Of a stretch of 64,000 nucleotides of DNA, positions 1-9,189 are shown piece after piece. The DNA is from Isoperla grammatica. Its lineage: Eukaryota > Arthropoda > Insecta > Plecoptera > Perlodidae. Every line of letters begins with the position of its first letter. Position 1 is the stretch's first letter. The notes beneath the pieces are model-generated. The model worked only from the letters and a program-made list of their open reading frames with translations. It was not told where the DNA came from and searched no databases. A program made the position numbers and the translations under genes. Location: the NCBI GenBank assembly GCA_945910005.1, contig OX246740.1, positions 3,342,897-3,406,896 on the forward strand, written 5' to 3'.

Positions 1-1886
1 ATGTGCTCTAAACAATCTAACAGCTTATTATGATTTAACGTATCAAACGCTTTTGAGAAGTCAACAAACGTTGCAATAACATGAAGATTATTATCTAGAC
101 TAGTATTTATTAAATCTGAAAACTGCAATAGAAGCTCCTGAGTGCTTTTTCCCTTTTGAAACCCATGTTGATGCTCACTGATAATGTTAAAATTTCTTAA
201 ATAGTTGGTCAGACAATCAGATATGTAACGCTCCATTATCTTCTCTACAACAGACAGCAATGCAATAGGACGATAATTTGAAAAATTCATGTGGTCACCT
301 TTTTTATATACCGGTCTCACAACTGATACTTTCATCTTTTCCGGTACACAACCATCTCTTATTGATAGATTTATTAAATGCGCAATAACAGGACTCAATT
401 CTATTCTCATATTCTTGATATCAATAGCTCTTATGCCGTCGTAGCCAGGCTGCTTATTAACGTTTATATCCGAAATTATTTTATTTACTTTCTGTACACT
501 TGCCGGGGGCAACCACATGGACTGTGTGGCAGTATCTGTCATAACTTGTTGTGCGCAGCTCAAGTCGCACTTATGACGAATACTATCCACATCACTTGAA
601 AAGCTGTCAGCAAAACTATTAGCTATGACCTCATGGGTATGCATTTTCCCTAGATACTTGTTGACAACCGCGTCAACTGAATCTTTTACTTTACGACCTG
701 TGATACGATTAATAGTTTGCCACACCTCTTTAATACCGTTGCTATTATTTAAGCATTGACGGAAATATGTTTGTTTTGCAATTACCAACCGTCTATTTAC
801 GTAGTTCCTGAAATCCGTGTATTGCTTCCTATATACATTCTTTAATGGGTTCAAACCCCCACAGTCTTTCCACCGGCGAAACAATTTATCCCTCTGTTTT
901 GTTAAATTTATTAAATCGTTTGTAATCCATTGCCTTTGCACCCTCTTTTTATTATTTCCTGATTGACTTATATAACGTGAATTATTGTAGCAACAGTCGA
1001 ACTCCCTGCACAGTTTGTCGTAAAGAGCTGAACTTTCGTTAATCATTAGAAGTCGAGTCCAGTTAACAGCCTTCAAATTAGTTAAAAGAACCCTTTCATT
1101 TATACACATTCGAGTTTCCTTTATGTCTATCTCATTTCTGATCTTAAACCCTACCGACACTAAAATCATATAGTGATCTGAAATCTTAGTAGTAAATACA
1201 GCAGACTTGATGTTTACATATGAGTTTGAGCGTACATAGGAATGATCTATACAAGTACTCGTTAGCTTACCTAAACTATACTCCTCTCTTGTGGGCAAGT
1301 TCACACATTTCAAAAACCCACGTGCCGACATCAGATTTTCGTATAGTTGTACATACTTATTAGAGGTATCAAGAACATCTATATTAACATCTCCTAATAT
1401 CAAACAATTTCCTATTTGATTAATTGTTTCGTAATACACTTCTAATTCTAAAATAAAATCATTTTTCGTGTTATTATCGGGGGGTCTATATATACAAAGC
1501 AAATCAAAAGATAATTCATCATCAACAAACACACTACATGAAATTCCTTCAAATGACTTAAAATCTGTACAAATATTTTTAACAACAAAACCCGATTTGA
1601 TAAATAAGAGCAACCCACCACCTCTTCGACCTAATCTTGAATGACAAATTACATCATAGCCTGTTATCTGATAGCCGTTATTATTGTTGTCTTGCAGACC
1701 AGTTTCTGTTAATAACAACACATCGTATTTACATCTATGCAAGACAACTTGCAGCTCATCCCAATGTTTGTACACAGACCTTATATTAATATGAATAGCA
1801 TTCAGTCCATCATTCAAAGGTGACCAATTGTCTAGATTATTTATTTCAATGCAGTCAATAGGGAGGTCAATACCAGTCAAGTCCAT
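1..1886 (-). mobile_element. Non-LTR retrotransposon ORF2 (endonuclease + reverse transcriptase), 3' part beyond left edge
   Basis: Read on the minus strand, a frame starts at ATG 1886-1884 and stays open to the window edge (about 628 codons, no stop seen). The N-terminal part has the signatures of a LINE apurinic-like endonuclease in order: HINIRS, LLLTETG, GRRGGGLLLFIK, YRPP, GDVNIDV, CIDHSYVRS and SDHYMI. A linker follows, then reverse transcriptase blocks including RPVYKKGD, FSNYRPIALLS, HGFQKGKST and the palm motif FVDFSKAFD at the very edge. The YADD box lies outside the window. An in-frame TGA just upstream of the ATG supports this start. The endonuclease-RT order places it among APE-type LINEs (CR1/Jockey/I-like); the clade is not certain. 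No frame break was seen, so it may be a young copy. Confidence 0.9.
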
Positions 1887-1910
1887 GTATGAATAAGCAG
1901 ATCACACACG

Positions 1911-2030
1911 TTATTCGAAAAGCTTATTTATGTCTTCTAACGTATTGATAACAATAACTTGCCGCGTGTCTTCGTCTTTCCTAACTAGGACTTTTCCACG
2001 ACTCCACCACACGAATTTAATACCACACGA
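1911..2030 (-). pseudogene. C-terminal remnant of the LINE ORF1
   Basis: Directly upstream of ORF2, the minus strand encodes about 39 residues ending in TAA (1913-1911). They include VWWSRGKVLVRKDEDT and a tail EDINKLFE, and resemble the C-terminal FP-like domain of many arthropod LINE ORF1 proteins. Only 24 bp separate its stop from the ORF2 ATG, and the two are in the same frame. The rest of ORF1 is missing: the coding sequence gives way to a TAA/TTA microsatellite at about 2031. This is consistent with 5' truncation of the insertion. Confidence 0.6.
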
Positions 2031-2066
2031 ATAATAATAATAATAATAATAATGATAATAATAATA

Positions 2067-2097
<31 letters not shown>

Positions 2098-2310
2098 GTA
2101 ATAAAAATAATAATTATAATAACAATAATTATAATAATAACAATAATAATATTAATAATAATAATAATAATAATTATAATTATAATTATAATAATTATTA
2201 TTATTATTATTATTTTTATATAATATAATTATATAATTATAGTATATATTATATAATTATATAATAATTATATTATTATAGTAATAATAATAATCATTTA
2301 TCAAGAACAA
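2031..2310. repeat. AT-rich microsatellite (AAT)n / (TAA)n
   Basis: About 280 bp are built almost only of AAT, TAA and ATTAT triplets, with a short TATATAAT stretch near 2215-2280. It abuts the truncated 5' end of the LINE. No coding potential. Confidence 0.9.
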
Positions 2311-3435
2311 CAATAGAAACAAGTAGGCCTACGTGATGTTTGACACGTGTTACCTAAAACTCACCGCCCTCTTCCCTCCTCGACCGATTACCCCGTGCCC
2401 TGATTTCACAGCTCGTTATTTTAGAAGGCTGTGCAAATGGACACATCTACTGGCCCACTGTCTTTTGTTGACTATTATTTCCGTCTTCCCTTTATTCTCC
2501 ATCCATTTTCTTCTTATTTTCCCTTTTCGTTGATTTCTCGTCTCTCTGTCTGGGAAAGTTTCCACATGGCTGTGAACGAGTTATGTGCGGGACACACGCG
2601 AACTAATCGGCCAGTAAATGAAGGAGTATTATTTCCTCCGCCATTGATGGGCTCGGGTTTCCGGACAATCACACTTTATTTCCGGACAACAAGAGTAGAG
2701 AGAACCATAAATAGATACAATTCTTGATAAAATAGAATCAGAACAAATTGCGTAAAAGCTTTTGATTAAAGAAAGTTCTTGGAAGAGTTATAAATAACAC
2801 AATGGGGGTACGGAGTATATGTGTCCCAACATTTTACAAAAGTCCATTGTGGGTGCAACTTGTCCAAAATGTTTTATTTTTCTATTCGGTGTTATAGACA
2901 GGAATGTATTTTATAATGTAACGCGTGTATGTGTAATATTTATAAACTAATTGCCATGATTTGTTGTTACAATTTACAAATATATACACAAATACAGTGC
3001 AATTCTCTTAAAAGTTTGCTCAAGTGACTTGTCCTTCAAACTCTGTACATCAAGCTGATTTAGTTCTATTCACGTAAGATATTAGACTGTATGCGTATAT
3101 CCTTATTTGTAAAAGTAAAAACTATATCCCATCAAAGTCAGACTTTAACTGAGTTGAAAGAAAATTAACACAAATTCAGACTTCTGTTTTGGTTATTGGG
3201 ACATAGTTTTATGCTGAAGGCAGCTTCAATAACTGACCAACACCATACAACTATGTAGTTATTTCTGCGGCCCTGGTAGCTAAAGATGCGAAAGCGCCCC
3301 GGTAGGTAGAGTCGGATTATCCGGGCTTAAGTCCACTCGGGACAAACTTTCACAACAATAACAGTCCTACTCTAGGCTCCAACAAGAGATAGGCGAAGTT
3401 ATCACAAACAATCTGGCAACTTATGTGCAAAGTTT
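2311..3435. other. Intergenic stretch without recognised gene
   Basis: Short open frames at 2333-2727 show no recognisable domain and no splice context. A tRNA-like scrap (CCTGGTAGCTAAAG near 3270) resembles the SINE-like head at 44540-44640. I see nothing else. Confidence 0.5.
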
Positions 3436-3549
3436 TAAGGACCGGTCTTACGCGAAATTGTTTCACTATGGCAACCACTAATCACGTTTGAAATAAAGTT
3501 ATCCGTCACCCAAATATTTAGATGGAAGTCATATTAGGACCGGGCCTAA
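3436..3549. mobile_element. Miniature inverted-repeat element, AGGACCGG family
   Basis: The left end reads TAAGGACCGGTCTTACG; the reverse complement of the right end reads TTAGGCCCGGTCCTAATATG. These are imperfect terminal inverted repeats with flanking TA. Related ends occur at 33640-33961 and 45107-45259, suggesting a mariner/Tc1-like MITE family. Exact ends are uncertain. Confidence 0.4.
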
Positions 3550-3583
3550 GGCTTATAATAGTTATGTCTATATACTCTAATAT

Positions 3584-3714
3584 ACAACCTTACAGACGCT
3601 TTTGTCATATACCAGTGATTCGTAGTAAATCAGCAAGCCCCCCGAGCCGAGCAAATACCGGTCGCTGATTGGCTACGAGTTCCTCGTGTATGACGAAAGC
3701 ATCTGTAAGGTTGT
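3584..3714. mobile_element. MITE with GCTTTCGTCA-core inverted repeats
   Basis: The left arm starts ACAACCTTACAGACGCTTT and the right arm ends GAAAGCATCTGTAAGGTTGT, its near-exact reverse complement, with a short centre containing GCTGATTGGCTACGAG. Copies of the same plan lie at 7039-7174, 19264-19396, 35114-35258 and 54062-54222. Confidence 0.7.
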
Positions 3715-4281
3715 CTCAGAACCCGTATAAAAAAAATGTGTTCTATTCTACTTTTCTTCTAACAAATAAATCTATAAAAACTAAAGAGTCTTTACTTTTA
3801 CAATTCTCTGTAACATTCTTGCTTGTGATATAATTAAAACTTGGAAAACTCGCGTGATTTTAATTCAGATACCATTTAAGAAAAGATTGTACAACCTTTT
3901 GACAAATATGTGCACGCGAATAATTGGCGATTCTTTCGGCCACTTAAAGACCTCACATTAGACCAGGCCTAACTAGTTTCAAATGATGCAGGCGGCACGG
4001 AACATCTAGGGTACAATTAGTGTAGGCCTACCTGTATGTACGTGATGTCCTCATCTAAAGTAGATTAGGCGCATTGGATGATGACGTGGTTGCTTGGGAT
4101 GGGTCTAGTGGTGCAAATCTAAACTCTTCAAGTGTATGCATATACAAATTATACAAAATATGAATGTAAAGAATTAAAAACAGCAATTGCGTTAAAACTT
4201 GTTGTAGGCTTTCGCGGCCCGAGTCAATATTAATAATTCTTGGCTGTCGGGTGTCGCCGCGTCTGTCGTTTATTAAAACCT

Positions 4282-4315
4282 GACGTTTCGGACTAATTGC
4301 ATAGTCCATCTTCAG
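4282..4315 (-). ncRNA. Candidate minimal hammerhead ribozyme motif (left arm, mirror copy)
   Basis: This is the same motif as at 4824-4857, base for base, on the opposite strand in the left arm. The pair would give head-to-head ribozyme-like cores on the two transcripts. Confidence 0.4.
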
Positions 4316-4823
4316 AGTGAAGAGACAGTCACTGAGAGAACCTACTCGATCCAGCTCTACCCAGCGACTGTGCCACCTCCCGCTCCGACGCGCGAACATC
4401 CCGCGCGTGCGCACTAGCTTGCTCTCGAACCTTCGCGATGTGCTTCGCATGTTCCGCCCGCGCGAGTTTCAAGCGCTGCAACGTAGGCTGCCACGCCCTA
4501 CTCAGCTTTAATCCGTCCTCCCTATTGAAATTATCAGGTTGCATACCGTCTACGACCTACCTACCGCCTGGTACGAGAGGCTATTGAAATTGAAATGCAA
4601 CCTGATAATTTCAATAGGGAGGACGGATTAAAGCTGAGTAGGGCGTGGCAGCCTACGTTGCAGCGCTTGAAACTCGCGCGGGCGGAACATGCGAAGCACA
4701 TCGCGAAGGTTCGAGAGCAAGCTAGTGCGCACGCGCGGGATGTTCGCGCGTCGGAGCGGGAGGTGGCACAGTCGCTGGGTAGAGCTGGATCGAGTAGGTT
4801 CTCTCAGTGACTGTCTCTTCACT

Positions 4824-4857
4824 CTGAAGATGGACTATGCAATTAGTCCGAAACGTC
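4824..4857 (+). ncRNA. Candidate minimal hammerhead ribozyme motif (right arm)
   Basis: The core CTGAAGA (4824-4830, matching CUGANGA) is followed by one T, a 6-bp hairpin GGACTA/TAGTCC (4832-4837 with 4844-4849), GAAAC (4850-4854) and the cleavage-type triplet GTC (4855-4857). Penelope-like elements are known to carry minimal type I hammerheads of this form. Two weaknesses: one extra nucleotide lies between the core and stem II, and stem I pairing is weak. Activity is therefore unproven. Confidence 0.4.
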
Positions 4858-5031
4858 AGGTTTTAATAAACGACAGACGCGGTGACACCCGACAGCCAAG
4901 AATTATTAATAGCCATTGCGTTATCCAAAATTCTAAAATTGAATGTTATTTTAAATATGCCAAGTAAAAGTCTTATATTAAGAAATGTGTTTCATACAAA
5001 CACTTGAATGTTGTATATGGATTGAATACAC

Positions 5032-5481
5032 TAGGAATGTCAAACGATATGAAATTCCATATCGATAATCGCAACAATGAAAAATTATCGCGATAATATT
5101 GGCGCAAAAAAAATCGTCTCGATATTGCATTTTCAATTTTTATCGCGATGTATCACCGCGATATTATGAAAGAAGCACTAATTCTACTTTTTAACATTGC
5201 GTCATATGTGGGGGGGGGGGGGGGGGGGGGGGTAGGGGGTAGTGGCGAATAGTTTCCTGCGGCTACATCGAAGGAGGGCACTCGGCGGCTGGTCGGTGGT
5301 CGCTCGGCTAACGTTGAGCAGGCACCAAACTCAAATATGAAATTAATTGGCTGCGATTATCGGGATATCGCACATAGTTTAATATCGTACGATTATCGCG
5401 ATATTGCTAGCCATATCGCGATCATATCGATATACGATATTATCGATATTTATCGATATGCGATTATCGTTGACATTCTTA
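5032..5481. mobile_element. Short ATCGAT-rich terminal-inverted-repeat element
   Basis: The left end TAGGAATGTCAAACGAT and the reverse complement of the right end, TAAGAATGTCAACGAT, form terminal inverted repeats. Both flanks are packed with ATCGATA/TATCGCG palindromes. No clear target duplication was seen. It contains a 20+ bp G homopolymer at about 5211-5232 that is likely unstable in sequencing. Confidence 0.5.
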
Positions 5482-5589
5482 AATGAAACCCATAGGGTTA
5501 ATGATTCCGGGAAGAAATGCGTAATTTAAGTCGTGATTCCTGCAGCGTAAGTGTGATGCGTGATTTTGCGTGAGTGGTCGGAGAAATTA

Positions 5590-6733
5590 GCCAAGTTACC
5601 GTGAGTGTGCGTGAGCTTGTATCTGTAATAAACCTGCGTGCGTGAGTGTGCGTGAGCGTGTACCTGTAATAAACCTGTGTGCGTGAGCGTGCGTGAGCGT
5701 GCGTGAGCGTGTACCTGTAATAAACCTGCGTGCGTGAGTGTGCGTGAGCGTGTACCTGTAATAAACCGGCGTGCGTGAGTGTGCGTGAGCGTCTACCTGT
5801 AATAAACCTACGTGCGTGAGTGTGCGTAAGCGCGTGCCTGTAATATAAATGCGTGCGTGAGTGTGCGTGAGCGTGTACCTGTAATAAGCCTGCGTGCGTG
5901 AGTGTGAGTGAGCGTCTACCTGTAATAAACCTACGTGCGTGAGTGTGCGTAAGCGCGTGCCTGTAATATAAATGCGTGCGTGAGTGTGCGTGAGTGTGTA
6001 CTTGTAATAAACCTGCGTGCGTGAGTGTGCGTGAGCGTGTACCTGTATTGAAGCTGCGTGAATGAGTGTGCGTGAGTGTGTACCTGTAATAAACCTGCGT
6101 GCGTGAGTGTGCGTGAGCGTGTACCTGTAATAAACCTGTGTGCGTGAGTGTGTACCTGTAATAAACCTGCGTGCGTGAGTGTGCGTGAGCTTGTACCTGT
6201 AATAAACCTGCGTGCGTGAGTGTGCGTGAGCGTGTACCTGTAATAAACCTGTGTGCGTGAGCGTGTACCTGTAATAAACCTGCGTGCGTGAGTGTGCGTG
6301 AGCGTGTACCTGTAATAAACCTGCGTGCGTGAGTGTGCGTGAGCGTGTACCTGTAATAAACCTGCGTGCGTGAGTGTGCGTGAGCGTGTACCTGTAATAA
6401 ACCTGCGTGCGTGAGTGTGCGTGAGCGTGTACCTGTAATAAACCTGTGTGCGTGAGCTTGTACCTGTAATAAACCTGCGTGCGTGAGTGTGCGTGAGCTT
6501 GTACCTGTAATAAACCTGCGTGCGTGAGTGTGCGTGAGCGTGTACCTGTAATAAACCTGTGTGCGTGAGCGTGTACCTGTAATAAACCTGCGTGCGTGTG
6601 TGTGCGTGAGCGTGTACCTGTAATAAACCTGCGTGCGTGAGTGTGCGTGAGCGTGTACCTGTAATAAACCTGCGTGCGTGAGTGTGCGTGAGCGTGTACC
6701 TGTAATAAACCTGCGTGCGTGAGTGTGCGTGAC
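5590..6733. repeat. 41-bp minisatellite (GTGCGTGAG...TACCTGTAATAAAC)
   Basis: About 28 tandem units of roughly 41 bp combine GTGCGTGAG runs with TACCTGTAATAAACCTG. Units vary by substitution (for example CTGTAATATAAATG near 5840) and by loss of one GTGCGTGA block. Because 41 is not a multiple of 3, the minus strand stays open through all frames in turn, giving spurious 427- and 435-codon frames. Confidence 0.95.
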
Positions 6734-6804
6734 TGGAGGTTCAAAACTCGTGACCGTGTTCCGACGTGAGACCAAATACACTCCCGCACCACCGACTTAT
6801 TATT

Positions 6805-6935
6805 TAATGCGACAACAGTTATAAAACGGTATGAATCTCTCCGATTGCTATGGAGTTTGTTCTTCTTATGGAAATACCATGTAATAAAACAATTCCATAG
6901 CAAAAAATTATGTACGGTACACTTGACTGTGCATA
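6805..6935. repeat. Dispersed repeat, GGTTGCTATGGAGTTTG family, copy 1
   Basis: ATTGCTATGGAGTTTG ... ATGGAAATACCATGTAATAA ... TTCCATAGCAA recurs in diverged form at 38885-38990 and 43575-43670. Within this copy TTGCTATGGA and TCCATAGCAA are inverted repeats about 50 bp apart. Function unknown. Confidence 0.55.
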
Positions 6936-7038
6936 TACGGCCCTAAGTCTAGTTCCTCATTATAAAAGTAGCTTGGAAAGTGATACGTACAATTCTTCAA
7001 ATTTGAGTGCGAGAATCTTGTATTTTTAAAAAGTGAAT

Positions 7039-7174
7039 CCACAACAACCTTGTGAATTCTGACGTCATAGATGAATGAGTCGAAGCCAATCAGCGGGTGG
7101 CTTTTTCAAATACTGACATTTGATTGGCCAATGCTTCACTTATCTAAGACGTTACATCCACAAGGTTGCTGTGG
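7039..7174. mobile_element. 136-bp MITE, CCACARCAAC ends
   Basis: The ends CCACAACAACCTTGTG and CACAAGGTTGCTGTGG are inverted repeats. The interior has GACGTCATAGATGAATGAG, AGCCAATCAGCGGG and a matching GATTGGCCAATGC. The copy at 19264-19396 has the same plan. Confidence 0.7.
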
Positions 7175-7688
7175 AACGACTAAACGTGTAATATTGTTGA
7201 ATAATTTGGATATATATTTTGAATGTCTTGATTTAAAGACATACGACCATACGAACAATACGTATATGTATGCAAGATGCATTTCGTTGCAATAAAGCGT
7301 GTACGCTTCATGTGAACAATACTTTTGAATTTCGCTTGCTTTCGCTTATGTCTTCAAAGAAGCTATATCATATTTTATGTGATTCAAATGCCCAACAACA
7401 TGGGTGCTACGAACTTCTTCGCTTCTTGTGGTAAATGTTGTGTTTGGTCGGGTGTCCTGCCATGCTAATACTGTTATTGGCAATCCTCTCGTGCTGTCGC
7501 TATCGTAACCCCCTCCTGCCACACTTCCACCCCATTCGCATCAAAACAAAATACTTGGATGCAAAAGAGGCCTTCGCTTTTGTGATTTAATGTTGCTTAA
7601 TTTTTATACATAAAAAAAGAACAACAAAAAAATGGCCCATAAATTAACAACTATTTTGTTTTTGATTCTTTTCCCGGTGGCCTACCAG

Positions 7689-8694
7689 TCCGATCCTGAT
7701 AATCGCCGAGTATGGGTCCATGGATTATTTCGACGGGTCCGTAGTCCAGGCGTGCCTAACTCAAGTCAACACGTTTTGGCCGGCAACCTTCTTCGTAATG
7801 ACAATCTCAGTGTTTTTTCTTCTGCCGCTCATAATGCTGTTAGCGCTGTATGCGATCATCGCGCGCAATCTAATGGCGGACACTGGAACTACGTCGAAAA
7901 CACACGAGGCTTATCACTTGCGCGCTCGCCGCCAGGTTGTGCTCATGTTGGGCACCGTAGTGTTGAGTTTCTTCCTCTGTCTACTTCCGTTCCGCGTGTT
8001 AACTCTTTGGATAGTCGTCGACCAATCAGAGTCCGTGTTTCGTTTGGGCGTGGAACACTATTACAACCTGTTGTATTTCAGTCGTATTATGCACTACTTA
8101 AATTCAGCGGTGAATCCTATTCTGTATAACCTGATGTCGTCAAAGTTTCGGGACGGTTTTATGAGGTTGTGCGGGCTCAAGTCAAGAAGTGCGCTGAAGG
8201 GCCGCCAGCGCTGGGTGTCGCGGAACGGAACTCTCAACAACACAACCCTGACGACGCTCTCCTACTCCAGCACTCGAAGATCGAACGTGCAGAGAACATC
8301 GCCGAACTCGTGGCGAAGTCAATCAAGACTATCGATCGATTCTCGAACGGCGATTGTACAGAGCCCGGAGAGCTTCATAGAGACATCGCCGAGCCTCGGC
8401 CACAAACGAATGTCGAGAAAGTTTCGGGAGAACGATTCGGAATCGCCGGAATTGAAACGTCATCAGTCGGATACGAGGTTTGATATGTCGGCGATGCCGA
8501 GGTTGATTCGCAACCAATCAGAGCTGTCCTCGCCGCGGTTGTGTCGCGGTCAACAGTCTAGTGACTCATTCAGGAAGAGCGTCATCATTAGGTCGACCAT
8601 CTTGAACTCAAGGACTCAGAACGGGAGTGTTAAGAACAATCACGTGGATGGATCCTCCATGGAAATAAGGCCAAGCCCTGAGAGCTACGTCTAG
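7689..8694 (+). CDS. ETHR: Ecdysis-triggering hormone receptor, alternative 3'-terminal exon 1 (TM4 end to C-terminus)
   Basis: This terminal exon of a class A peptide GPCR follows a CCTACCAG acceptor (AG 7687-7688). One base completes a split codon, then 334 residues run to TAG at 8692-8694. It begins with the PIL end of TM4 and extracellular loop 2 with its conserved cysteine (QACLTQ), then TM5 (FFVMTISVFFLLPLIMLLAL), TM6 with CLLPFRVLTLW, and TM7 with SAVNPILYNLM. Helix 8 follows (SKFRDGFMRLCG), then a long Ser/Arg-rich tail ending ESYV. TRH-receptor-like residues, plus the partner exon at 17412-18342 with the same acceptor phase, point to ETHR, whose A and B subtypes are known to differ by alternative 3' exons. 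The shared exons for TM1-TM4 are not in the window. I cannot assign A or B. A TRH/EFLamide-type receptor is the main alternative. Confidence 0.85.
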
Positions 8695-9145
8695 TAGGGT
8701 TGGCGTAGAGGGCGCCACTGTAGCTAGCTCAGCTACCATCTTGATTGGGACGTACAGCTGGCGCTGCGAGTGGAAGAAAGTGGCGTGTGTGGTAAGAGCA
8801 AAGTGCAAAGCCAAATTCACCAAACGTGCTCATAAGAAAAGATTATTTTGTGTAGACAGGTTTTTCCAGTTTCAATTCCAACCTAAAGTTATTGACGAAT
8901 CATTTATAAATTTCGTTATGGAATCAAAAATATTTGTAGAACAATTAAGGCCCATCTGTGTGCTACTACATGAGCCATCTTGAAATAGATTTCAGTATTA
9001 TTGTGACATAATTGATTAAACCCCTGAATCTTATAATATGTACTTTTCCTTACATGCATTTGTACCTGTACTTCGTAATTATATTGTAATACTTACATGT
9101 AGTGATTATCTCTCTCTTCTTTGTAAACTAAAGCCTAATATTGAA

Positions 9146-9151
9146 AATAAA
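9146..9151 (+). terminator. Polyadenylation signal AATAAA for first ETHR exon
   Basis: This is the first canonical AATAAA found after the stop at 8694, about 450 bp downstream, followed by a T/G-rich stretch. It gives this exon its own transcript end, as expected for an alternative last exon. Confidence 0.45.
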
Positions 9152-9189
9152 TAATCTCTTGTCTCCGTTCGCATCATGAAACATATTGT

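Larger units (their letters stand above)
4229..4910. repeat. Near-perfect 316-bp inverted repeat (Penelope-like terminal sequence)
   Basis: Positions 4229-4544 and 4595-4910 are reverse complements; I found one mismatch (C/T in the GCGGYGAC stretch), and a 50-bp spacer separates them. Each arm carries TCTGAAGATGG, then a short hairpin, then GAAACGTCAGG and a TTTTAATAAA stretch. This plan is known from the terminal repeats of Penelope-like elements. On the left the sequence continues to a GGCTTTCGCGGCCCGAGT box (4207-4224), which recurs at 17185-17203 and 49968-49985. No reverse transcriptase or GIY-YIG domain is present, so this would be a terminal-repeat-only derivative. The open frames inside the arms appear only because of the palindrome. 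Confidence 0.65.

Noticed and set aside
4055..4967. Identical 71- and 64-codon frames on opposite strands
   Set aside because: They are mirror images caused by the 316-bp inverted repeat, not duplicated genes.
5590..6733. CRISPR array
   Set aside because: Repeats are contiguous with no unique spacers, and the genome is eukaryotic.
5498..6903. Open frames of 427 and 435 codons on the minus strand
   Set aside because: They are the 41-bp minisatellite read through; the protein is a repeat of the array and has no domain.
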